DNA of 64,000 bases from Nemopilema nomurai (lineage: Eukaryota > Cnidaria > Scyphozoa > Rhizostomeae > Rhizostomatidae), in the NCBI GenBank assembly GCA_003864495.1, contig ML133389.1:868001-932000 (forward strand). Reading direction: 5' to 3'. Shown here in pieces: positions 22,254-32,828 of this stretch. Position 1 is the first letter of the stretch. Every line of letters starts with the position of its first letter. The position numbers were made by a program, and so were the translations under genes. The notes beneath the pieces were generated by a model. The model had not been told where the DNA came from. It worked only from the letters and a program-made list of their open reading frames with translations, and did not search any database.

Positions 22254-22756
22254 ATCCTATAGGTGACGATTTCTATTTTTTGCAATTCGTTATAATCCTA
22301 ATGAATGAATGAATAGTTTTCACACAAAAACGGGGATTTTGATCTGAATACTCGACCATATTTTAGATAAACAAAGCAGCTTACGCGGAACGAGGGAGGA
22401 GCGGTCAAAGGTCATTCGATGCGGAAGCTGGATTTCCACATGATTTCACAGAATTTGCTAATATTATCAGCTACAAGCAAAGAAAATGGTCAGGTTTGTG
22501 GGCATTTGCTGTAATTTTATATCCTCAATGAATTCACGGTAGATATCATAGGATCAATAAATAGGATTTCAATGGATGGGATTTTTCTTGTTCTGAATCC
22601 TTTAGGCCTTAATGGAAGCAATAAACTACGACTCATGCACTAGGCAATTAGAAAATAAACTAGTATCAGAGCTAGGGTGTTTCGAACAGAGATGCCAGTT
22701 CGTTACTACGAGTCCTTTTCAATTTTTTTTTCAGAACAAACTAGGCCTAAAAACGA
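22254..22756. other. Non-coding spacer
   Basis: No exon, repeat or RNA gene recognised between the hAT relic and the SINE tail. Confidence 0.5.
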
Positions 22757-23006
22757 CTTGATTTGATTTGATTTGATTGATTCTACCTTGCATCCGAAGG
22801 TAGTTTTAGGACACTGAGAAGCTTAAGCTTATCGAGCAGTGTCCTGGTCCTTCCTCTCGATGTGACCACACCTCGTGATTCCTTATGCCTGGAATTACAG
22901 AGAGCTGGCGACTCTCCTCACTCTGGGTGAAAGTTTGGTCATGCCAGGGACTCGAACCACGACTGTTAAACTTCTAGGTTATTTTATGTTCTATGCCACG
23001 TTGACG
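22757..23006 (-). mobile_element. tRNA-derived SINE
   Basis: On the minus strand there is an RNA polymerase III type 2 promoter. A good B box, GGTTCGAGTCC, lies at 22958-22948, and an A-box-like TGGCATAGAAC at 22998-22988, with 29 nt between them. After the tRNA-like head comes a ~150-nt unrelated body, then a simple 3' tail of AATCA/AATCAA repeats (22781-22757). This is the classic SINE layout. The head start (about 23006) is set by distance from the A box. No target duplication was found. Confidence 0.75.
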
Positions 23007-23029
23007 TTTATTAGGTTGTTATGTTATAT

Positions 23030-23135
23030 GTAATGTTATGTTATGTTATGTTATGTTATGTTAATTTTTATGTTGATTTTTATGTTAATTGCTATGTTAA
23101 TTGCTATAATGTTTATTGTTATGTTTATTGTTATG
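23030..23135. repeat. (TATGT)n microsatellite, degenerate
   Basis: A run of ATGTT/TATGT units decaying into ATGTTAATT and ATGTTTATTG. It creates an artificial Met/Ile/Leu-rich open frame that runs into the first GPCR exon. Confidence 0.85.
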
Positions 23136-23227
23136 TTATGGTTTTTTGTAGGTGATGTGTTATATTTGCTCTACTTAAACATGCAAAATTATCTTACCTA
23201 TGTAACATTAGTGTTTTTGCTTTACAG

Positions 23228-26200
23228 TGCCGAAAGACTTAACTGGATCACCAGCGTGCCTGTTGGCATACCATTATGCTTGCTAGGCATAATTGGCAAT
23301 CTCATCTCAATTGGTGTTTGGTTGCGATTCATTCGCAAGCGCATCGGCAGTAGTCCATCTAGTGCTATATACTTTGTTGCCCTTGGAATTGCAGACACAG
23401 GGCTATTGGTATTCTTTCTGCTAACAGACAGTCTTCCAAAGACCATTGGATCACCAATGTCAAAGAGCTATGGATTCGCCTGGTTTTATGCATACATTGG
23501 CTTTCCCTTCTTTTTCTTCTTCATAGTTGCAAGCATATGGCTTTTGGTTGGTGTAACTGTGAACAGACTGATCATGGTTCGATTTCCACTATTGGTAAGA
23601 CATCTTATTCTTCCAAACCTCAGATAGCATGTAGGTCTTTAGTGAGTACTGAAGTGGATATAAGATCATATGGTCTGAATTAGCTTTTTACCAACCAGAA
23701 TTGCATGCCAATGGGAAAATTTCCTGTCTTTAGCCATAGCACCAGAGCTTGCAAAACTGAAGGACTGATAGCCCATGACTTGTTCAGTTTTTTTAAAGTA
23801 ACAGAAAACACTTGTAATCCGGAGTTGTCACTTGCAATCCGGACGCACACATAATCTGTCTGTTCTTTTCACAGACAGGACTTCATATACAGAATATGGT
23901 ATATTAGCCAATCAGGCAGTTTCTCATTACTCCAGGAGTAAAATGTTTCAAGGAAGTAAAGGAAGAACAAAAAGATGTTTATTAAAGAAAGAAGGTCAAA
24001 CATTCTCTAATTTAATTTGTTACTTTAGTAGGCATGCAATAGAGGAAATTTGAAAGTTTTCTATGGCTACAAAAAGAATTTGTGACCCATGCAAGATCCA
24101 TCAAATGTAGCTTTTCTACTTGTTGGAACCTTCTTAAGGCCTTTCTACTAGTGTTTCTTAGTCAAAATTCTAAGGATTTGATCAATAGATATCACCCTCT
24201 TCTATTTATATTTTTAGGGCCGACGGCATTGCACTTCTGGTCGTACCTGCATTGCGATTGCATGCATTCTTGGTTTCTGCTTCATCATCAACTTTCCACA
24301 TTTTTTCAACTTTGAGCCCATTCATCACAACTCCCAAGGAAAGGTCATTTCTACAAAATATTACTTGCGCGGCAGTGCTAAAGACTATGAATTTTGGTAA
24401 GAGATCTGAGTACTTTTATTGTGAATGGCAATGTCAAAATGTCAGCATTAGGTATTCAAAAGTTGATTGCTGCGTGACAAAACCTGAAAAGATTTTAGAC
24501 CACCTTAGAGCATGAAATTTTTAGAAGTAAAGTTTACAATCTTTAAGTTTTTGCAACTAATTTGCAAAATGTTCTCCTGAATATATCTAAATACCCAATT
24601 AAGTCTCTTTTTGGGCTCACTTTTACCTAAAAATCAGAATATTATAATGGGGCAATTTTCAAAACTTTGTCATTTTCCAAGCTAGATTCACTTCTTTTGT
24701 TTATTGGACTGGCTTTAAGTAGTCAATTAGTTGACAGGAAAATTGGCTGTATCTTGCAGTTTTATTTAGAATCACTTTATTTTGTTAATTTTTGGGCTTG
24801 TTGGTGGAAACTAGGCTGTAAGATCAGTTTAGTAACTTTGTCATGACGATTTTGTGATGGCAAAAACTCTTTACTAAATTTTCTAACTTGACCAAAGGAC
24901 TATACAGACCAGAATAAACACAAACAGTTACATAAAATTGTGCCCCAACAAAGCTAGGCACTTTTAACAAATATTGATGACATCTAAACCGAGGAGGTTT
25001 TGTACATAGCTCACAGTATATTATTTTTACTTTACAACGGTGGGAGAGTAGGAGACAATAAAAAACCCACACTTGATGCTTAACTTTGACGTCATAATGA
25101 CGTCACTTGCTTTTTGTCTGCTAATTTCTCATTGTGGTGGATGTGATAACTGATTGTAGGAAACCTCTTGCTTTCCCAGGGTTCACTGCATGTTTCTCGT
25201 TCTGGTTCCTTGGGGCTCTATTGCAGTGCTTAACGCCTGGCTTGTTGTTACCCTGATGTACAAAGCAAAGGAATTCCAGGAACTCGAAAACAACCCGGAA
25301 AAGGTTACAGAGCGGCAGAAACAAGACCGTCAAATCACGAGGGTTCTTTTGACAGTGACGTTTGCATTCTTAATCTTGTTGGCCTGGCAGTGTATTAACC
25401 AGTGCTTCTTCATGCTCCAGTATGGAGAAGGTATGGATGGCTTTGTCGTGTGAAATTTTTTCCAGGAACCTAATCCGAAGGGCAGACATGAACAATCCGG
25501 AAAGGTGCCATGTTTTGCTAGATGTCATATATTTAGTAGAGCGTTCCCTGACCCTAAGCGACCTATGATTCGTTGATGCAGTCAACAATCCTCGATGTGT
25601 ATGACACGAGGTCAATCAGATAATCTGAACCAGATTGTTCATGTCCGCTATCCGAAGTACTAACGGTTTTTCCAAGAGCCTCGTCCAAAACTTTGCACAT
25701 TTCAAGAAACTTAATCCAAAATATACAATTATCTTAATTATCCCAAATTTATGGACACGCACTTGAGAGTTGAAACTCTTTGACAAAGCAAGCACTGTGA
25801 CCAATCAATGAAAGATATTTTTGTTTCGATTTAAATATTTTTCGCAAAAAGTTGCAGAATGTTAAACTATGCAGTAACTGTTGTTTACTCCTCAAAAATT
25901 TCTAAAATTTCTGGTGACCTTTCAAAACACTCAAAAATATTCCACAACTCTCAAAATTTGAAAAAATTTCTGAAACTTTCAGGTACACCAAAATCTTCCA
26001 AGGACAGCTGATCCAATACCTTTTAAAACCCACTTTAGTTGCATATAATCTGTCAAATACCGTCTTAAACTCACTTCTACTTCACCTAATCTGTCAAAGC
26101 CCTTGTTAAACATCGACAAATCTCGCAAGCATTTCCCAGCACCTATAATATTACTTATTACTTTTATAGAGGAAGGCTCGCACCAATGGACCATCGTACA

Positions 26201-26363
26201 AGAGACGTTCGCATTTGCTAAGCTGGGCGTGGTTATCAACTCTTCCATTAACTGCATCTTGTACTGCTTCTCTGGATCGACCTTTAGGAAGGAGCTTCGT
26301 CGCTTGGTAACAAGAGCTGAAGACACCACTAAAAGGCCCTCATCAACCCCAATGAAAACCTAA
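23228..26363 (+). CDS. Rhodopsin-class GPCR, peptide-receptor-like (5' exon missing)
   Basis: Four exons join in frame: 23228-23594, 24218-24396, 25180-25430 and 26170-26363 (TAA), giving 329 visible residues. Exon A holds TM1 (PLCLLGIIGNLISIGVWL, with the GN motif), TM2 (VALGIADTGLLVFF) and TM3, ending GVTVNRLIMVRFPLL. Exon B holds the CTSGRTCIAIA...TM4 segment and most of extracellular loop 2. Exon C holds TM5 (FLVLVPWGSIAVLNAWLVV) and TM6 (ITRVLLTVTFAFLILLAW). Exon D holds TM7 with NSSINCILYCFSGSTFR, the NPxxY-region form common in FMRFamide-type and related invertebrate peptide receptors. Intron phases are 0, 2 and 1. The entry acceptor is phase 2, so a further 5' exon with the initiator must lie upstream; I did not find it. 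Oddities: DRY is NRL, and no cysteine is visible at the top of TM3. The ligand is unknown. A hAT MITE sits in the last intron. Confidence 0.88.
25481..25649 (-). mobile_element. hAT-type MITE, copy 2 (in a GPCR intron)
   Basis: A 169-bp element, inverted relative to copy 1 at 21363-21533. The ends are GGCAGACATGAACAATCCGG and the complement of AGCGGACATGAACAATCTGG. A perfect 8-bp target duplication ATCCGAAG flanks it (25473-25480 and 25650-25657). It lies 50 bp after the donor of the third visible GPCR exon. Confidence 0.93.
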
Positions 26364-26567
26364 ACACGTGACACCCACGAAGACATACTCAAACAAGATG
26401 GCTGATTAAGTTGATTACTTAGTTGTTCGTGATAGGTTCACGTCACATTGATCGTCTTGATTAACCTCGAATGCCCTGCGTTAGGGAGGTTTTTAAATAC
26501 GAAAGTTCGCTGTTAAATTCCCTTCCTTTACAAGCTATTTACATTGGACAGTGTGCTGTTAAACTAA

Positions 26568-26573
26568 AATAAA
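26568..26573 (+). terminator. Poly(A) signal, GPCR gene
   Basis: AATAAA (part of AAATAAATAAATAAA) about 205 bp after the GPCR stop codon; the first strong match downstream. Confidence 0.55.
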
Positions 26574-26579
26574 TAAATA

Positions 26580-27963
26580 AACCTGAGTAGCAATGGCTGG
26601 GAGATTCTGAACATTTTCAGGCCCTACAAAGAAATTGTTTTGTTTTTTGGCATGAGTTGCTTCCTTTAGGTTGACAACTTTAAAAATGTTTTTTGTAGAT
26701 GTGGCCACATGTTTCGCAGATAGTGAATAGCGTCACTGTGCTAATTTTTGTAATCAACTTCACTTGATTGGTGCTTTGTCTGTTGCATTTGATGTCTACG
26801 AGACGCTATTGATGAAGTTTATAAGTTTTAGGTCTTTTAAAGAAAAAGCCTTCTTTAGTTTTGAACCTTTTGCTGTTTCGTATTTGAAGCCAGAATTATA
26901 TGATTATGCATTTGACAGATAATTTTGTAACAAATAAATTTCTATTTTCACGCATTCCTAATTTCCCATGTAACTTTTTCATTTTGTAATATAATGCCAA
27001 TTTCACACCTTTGCCTTTTCTAAGTTGTTTTCTTTGATAAAAGGCAGTGAGTCAGATGAGTTTAAACCCAATTAAACGCCTAAAGCGAACTCCAAAACAA
27101 GAAAGGCAGTTTTTTCATTTGTGTTACTTTTTCAGTGGGCAACACTTCCAAGCACTAGGCCATCGGCCAAAATGGTGATTCTGTAGAAAAGAGTTGTGAT
27201 GGGTTTCTACTGACTGCGTTGCTCAACCTCTATGGACAATCCGAGGCATAGTTGTCTTATTTAACGCGCAGATAATGAATGCAAACTGTATGTCAACTGT
27301 TATGTAGCATTATACAATGATGTTAAACTCGGAAAATGAAAGTTTCACATTTGTTCTTTAGCTTTTTAAAAATCATTCTCCGCCATGGTCCAGGAAATCT
27401 TTCACCACATCAACTATAGTTGTAAAGTAGCCTCACCAAGCCCCTTAGCTTCCCTATTTCCTTTCGGTGTTTTTCTGGTAACAAAAGCCCCCCCCCCCCC
27501 CCATCGTTTTGAATGAACTATTGAATCGTCTCCAATTGCTGCTTTCTATATAGTTGTATAGTATTTTTCTTTTCTTTAATAACCAAAGACTTTTTTGCTC
27601 TAAACATCGAAGGCAGTTTTTTCATGAAATCCATGAATGTTTGCCATGTCTCCTCGTCCCTTTTTCTCGACATTCAGTGGTGCTACATTTAGGGAGTTCC
27701 ATTTCCTGTATACCAGTAAATACCCCTTTCAAAAACTTGGCCTCTCGAACTGGTCATTCCCCTTGAGCGCCGAGGCATCTCCCCTAGTCCGCTGTGCATT
27801 TGGTTTGCGGGCATGCAGATTTTGCCACGTTTGGCTGATGGATTGACGCTCTCCCCAGACTTCTAATATGGTTGCCATTTATGAATGCTGAATGTAAGCG
27901 TTTCGTAAAGGCTGAAAGTTTTCTAGAGCAGAACGGCTGTAGTTAATAATCAAATTTAGGAAA
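26580..27963. other. Intergenic region upstream of the TMED gene
   Basis: Holds a dispersed 71-bp repeat (27202-27272) and a 15-nt C run (27488-27502). No exon was recognised. The promoter of the p24 gene should lie near its right end, but no clear TATA or initiator can be named. Confidence 0.5.
27202..27272 (+). repeat. Dispersed 71-bp repeat, copy 1
   Basis: Shares ACTGACTGCGTTGCTCAACC, then TCTATGGAC and GTTGTCTT.TTTAACG, in the same order and spacing with 46755-46825. Probably a fragment of an unidentified transposon or SINE family. Confidence 0.75.
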
Positions 27964-30900
27964 ATGAAGACATCAATGCTAGAGGTGATTGGACTATCAG
28001 TTATATGGTGCCTGTTAGGGTCAGTAAGGTGCACGGAGCTCACCTTCGAACTGGAGGATAACGCAAAACAATGCTTTCACGAAGTTATATCGAAAGGCGT
28101 TAAATGCACCTTAGAATTTCAGGTATATAAACAACCTTTTACCTATTTTTATCTCTTTCCGTTCAATATGATAAGCCTTATCTCCAAGGTCTTTTTGGGC
28201 CAGTTGTAAAGACGTTGTTTTAATATAAACAGTGCCTTTTGTAATGAAGTGTCATCTTAGGCCAAATTTCTTCCGTTGTCAAATTACAGCCCAGTTGATA
28301 AGATCTGTTTGCTTTTCTGCTGCAAAAACATAATGTCTTTTCCAGACAGCGTGAATACAATAAGTAGAACCTGTAACTTTTTGTGCATTCGCAAGAGGCA
28401 ATATATTGAGCAGACAAGTATTCAAGTATTTAATTTAAAAAGAAGCTGATCTTGAATAACACATGCCTTTCTACAAAATATTTGAGCAATATCTTTTATT
28501 CAAATGAGTTTCAACCAAAATCTTCATTGAGTTTTTATAATTTAAGGTGATAATTAATTAATATAAGGCTATTTATCCTGAAAAAGGATGATGTCTTTTT
28601 TAAATGTTGCAATGAATGTCATATATGAAGCCTTCACATAATGAAGGATAATTTTAATGAGTTGCACAAAACCCTATCTGTAATTATTGTCCACTTTATG
28701 CCTATAACTCTCATTAAAGAGCCATTGTTTTTCAAATGGTTTAAATTTGTTTCTGTACATTAGATATATACAGTGGCTATAGAATTTTGACCACATTGCA
28801 AATTACAGAAATCGTCTTATATGATCTTACGATTAAACATTTGTATAAAAAAGATGAAATATTAATTTATCTCAGTATCACAGTCATCTGAAAATCGTTT
28901 AATTTTTCTCAATATCCTGCTACAGTACATCTGTTTTAACTAGATTTGACAAATTCTAAATTTTCTCTCTAACTCATATCTACATTAAAGTTGCCTGGAA
29001 ATATGTATGAATGCATTAGGAATAAGAAAATCTATATATCTAAATTACGATTCAATAAAATAGATTAGATATAAATGAAGCTCTAATGAATAGTGTGAGC
29101 ACTTACAAAAACCTAATTAGGTGACCTTTTAATCACTCGCACAAAATCCAAAACTCAACAACACTTCACTTGGTATATTTGGGACCAACAATTTATTTTT
29201 GCTCAAATTTTTTGTTTTTATCAGTATATATATTGCTTAGATATTTTTGTTTACTCTTGCTCATCATTAGCTATGTTAACAAAGATATGTTTATGTTGAC
29301 CTCAGCTATTGTGAACAGTTTATTACATGATTATAAGAATCTTGGTTTGGTTAAGAAGAAAAAGCTTGGTTTATTGGTTCAGCTTTCATAATGTTTGCAA
29401 TTTCAGGTAGCCCAAAGATAAAACCTATTTGTACAGCTTCCTAAATTGTATAGTCACAGCACTGAATTGAAAGAAATTTCAGGGGGGGGGGGTGGTTAGG
29501 TCAGATTTACAATTGGATCATAAACTTTTGCTAGACCTAATGCTAAATGGGTGTTTATTTTTTATAAATGAGAGAAATAAATTAATGGAGAATGTGTTAC
29601 AATGCTTATCATATTAGTGCATTATTAAGAATTTTTAGTATAATGATTACAATGATGAGAATCAAATGATGATGATTTCTTGATGTGTTGAGTTTGCACA
29701 TGGAGATGAGCAATGGCTGATTGTCTATCAATTCAAACTTTTTGACCTGATTATCCCTGTTGTTAATAGTGTTTGAGTTCTGCTCTGTATGATCATAACA
29801 GACCTAGTCTATACAAAACAGTCATGAGCAGCATATAAATACATGCCTACTTGTTATTAGCACTTTCATCCAGTCTCAGTTCCAGATCCAAAATTGTAAT
29901 ATTGGGAAAGAAGTTTAGCCTCATCCTAGACATCTCTCTTGCCCCTGTTATTTTGGTTTCTTCTATTGTTGTTGCTAGTCCATAGCAATTTGATGCTTTC
30001 ATTCATTTAAGCAATTTCAAAATTTCAGACCCTATTCTAGTGATTATTTCCAGCTTGACAACAGTGGAAGAAACAAAAAGCATCTTTGGTAACTAAATAC
30101 ATTTCATAGTTTTGCCATCCTAAGATATATATTATTTTTTTGCATTTTTAGTTGAAGTTTTAGAACTTGCACTCAGATTTAGATAAAATAAGAAATGCAG
30201 AAGGATGTTCAGTCGAGGCCGTTATTCAATTAGCATCTGTCTCTACTTTAGGTTGTGACCGGTGGACATTATGATGTAGATGTTACGCTGAAGGACCCTA
30301 ACGGAAAGGTCCTCTATGACCAGAAAAAGAAGCAATATGACAGCTACCAATTCAAGACAGACATAGAAGGTAGGAATAAGCTAATCTTTTTGTTCGTTCT
30401 CATGCAGTGTTATATTGAAGGTGTGACCTTCAACTTACATAGCAGGAGAATCAAAATAATGTGGGGCAAAGTTGGGAATGCTGCAAGCAAGGGTAAGCAA
30501 GCTGCAGTGATGTGTGGAGATCAAGAAGTTAATTGGAAATTCATAGTCTGATATAAATGAATCATGTAGCATGCTGCGTTTAGTAATGAAAGCTTTCGGA
30601 ATACATTTGTGGTAAAAATTAATAACCAATCCTTTATAATTTATAAAAGCAGAGGAACGAATGGGGAAAGTTTATGAATAAATGATATATTTGTGAAGCC
30701 TTGTGTAATCCATAATTGTTATATCTCCAGCCAGAGGCGTTGCTAAAGGGGTATAGTACCCCTTTTCCCAAATATTGTGTCTAGTGGCACAATAAAATAA
30801 TGTGGCTGTCTTGTTTTATTCTAGAAAATTTTCCATAAAGCCAATGAAAGTTTTATATGGCTTGTTATAGCTTAATGAATAAACTTGGCCTGTTAATTAA

Positions 30901-32828
30901 GAGTTGAATGACACCCTTATACCAACCATGCCCTACTGTTTCCAAATCTCATCTTTGTACTCCCCATCCAAAAATTGTTGTGTAGTTTCTCACATTTCTG
31001 CGCCATTTGGGATTCAGAAGATGGTGTTTTTTATTGTCACAACAATAAGTTTTCTACCATGAATTTCTACCATCAATCAGTCCTCTATTATTTGTCAGCT
31101 GCCCTGTTTTCTTCACTATCATGTGCCAAGAGGAGGAGACTTTCTGAAGTTTCATCACTTTTTATAGCAAACATTCCAATGTGAAATCTGAAAATTTTGG
31201 AGTGAATGGAACCAAAGTAACATATTTATATACATATAAGAGTTATATATATATAATTTCTACATATAGTAAAGTTCTGCAAGCTGACCATTTTCAATAT
31301 TTTTTCATCTTTTCCCATCATCGTCTTTTTCACTCCATTCTATTGGCTACAAAAATTGAATGAGTCTCAGCCAAGCTGTACTGTCAGGGCTTTGCCATAA
31401 GATAATAAAGTTCTCTTTTGTTTTCCTAAAAAATTACGAGAACTATCTTGAGTTCAAATTTCTGTTTGGTTTGAAATTTTCTGGACTGTTAGATTTAAAT
31501 CTTTACCAAGTTTAGTCCCAAAAGTTCATTTGTTAAATTGTGAAAAGTCGTAATGTCAAAGTTTCAAAAATGAGGAAGTTGCTGCTGTCAAACTTAAAGG
31601 TCAAAGCTCAAAGGTCGGATTCCAAAGGTCACATTTTCTTTTTACAATGCGAAAGTAGGCTTTTGCAGTGGTGGTTTTTTAACAAGAGATGGATTCAGGA
31701 AGTTTTGGAAGAATTTAGATTCTAGCAAGAAGACGTTAGGTGAGTCTTCATTTTCACGTTTGAAGCTAAAATGTTGTGGCCTAATTTCTTAAACTGAGGC
31801 CTAAGCACTGTTTTTTAAATTCATAGTTGATTTAGGACAATTTGCTATAGTTGGCTGGCCCCTGGAGTCTTCTTTCATAGAATTAGCAACAAAAAATGAG
31901 ACCCATTTAATGCTAGGTTTTCTGTAATCTTGTTATGCTTCCTACCTATTGAAGTTTAAAAAAATTCAATCAATCTCTCAGATTTTTGTTACAAGAAGTC
32001 ATGAAACTTCAGAACTATGTTTTTGTTATCATCCCATCTTCACTGCATCTTTCATCCTGCTGCTAGCACCCACCATCTCAAACATCTGCAGTTTTATTTG
32101 ATGCATTTTTCAAATCGAAAATACAGCTGCAGTGTTTATAACCATTACCCTTTCGGTGGAAGAGCCTTCACCTGATGCTGTGTTCTCTTGAGTATTTGCC
32201 TGACTACTTTTCCTTAATAATTTTCTATACCGCACCAACGCATTCCCACACTCAAACACTCGCGCATTTATCCAGTCTTTCAATAACTCAATCATTCATT
32301 TTCCAACCCACGTTGTCCCTGACGTAAAACTTGCTGTTTGTTTTCATAAGGAATCTCTTCCTTCATTTTGTTCACAACGACTGATAAGACAGAACCCCCG
32401 GTACTATACTTACGTTGTAGTGAAATACACCTCAACGTGAAATCAATCCAGGGTGACGCTTCCTTTCTTCCATAGGCGAGTACGTCTTCTGCTTCGGCAA
32501 CGAGTTCTCCAGTTTCGCGCATAAGACAGTTTACCTGGATTTCCAAGCTGGAGACGAGGCTCCGCTGCTCCCATCCGCCGGAGCCCACCACACTGCACTG
32601 ACCCAAATCGAGACTTCATCGTCCAACATACACGAAGCACTTAAGGTCGTCATTGACTACCAAACACACCACAGACTGAGGGAGATGACCGGTAGGGAGG
32701 AGGCCGAGTACCTGAACGAAAGAGTCCAGTATTGGTCTATCGGACAGACCGTACTGATTGTCCTTATTAGCTTGCTACAAGTATTTGTTTTAAGGAACTT
32801 TTTTGCTGAAAAGAGAGACAGAATTTAG
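27964..32828 (+). CDS. TMED7-like: p24-gamma cargo receptor (TMED3/7-like), isoform A with intronless 3' half
   Basis: Type I membrane cargo receptor of the early secretory pathway. p24 proteins cycle between ER and Golgi in COPII/COPI vesicles and help sort GPI-anchored and other cargo. Exons are 27964-28122, 30252-30369 and 32476-32828 (TAG), 209 residues; intron phases are 0 and 1. A signal peptide covers residues 1 to about 23 (ends GSVRC). The GOLD domain follows ([11 protein letters not shown]...[34 protein letters not shown]), with its two conserved cysteines in KQCF and VKCT. A helical stretch ([20 protein letters not shown]) precedes the transmembrane segment (about 180-200). The tail [12 protein letters not shown] carries the FF (COPII) and basic KR (COPI) signals. 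The last exon joins two parts that are separate exons in the downstream copy. AATAAA at 33146 could end this transcript. Confidence 0.93.

Noticed and set aside
23043..23227. N-terminal extension MLCYVMLIFMLIFML... for the GPCR
   Set aside because: It is translated microsatellite (ATGTT)n, and a good splice acceptor (TTTACAG) at 23227 starts the real exon.
32110..32640. Minus-strand open frames of 61-104 codons
   Set aside because: They are antisense shadows of TMED terminal exon A.
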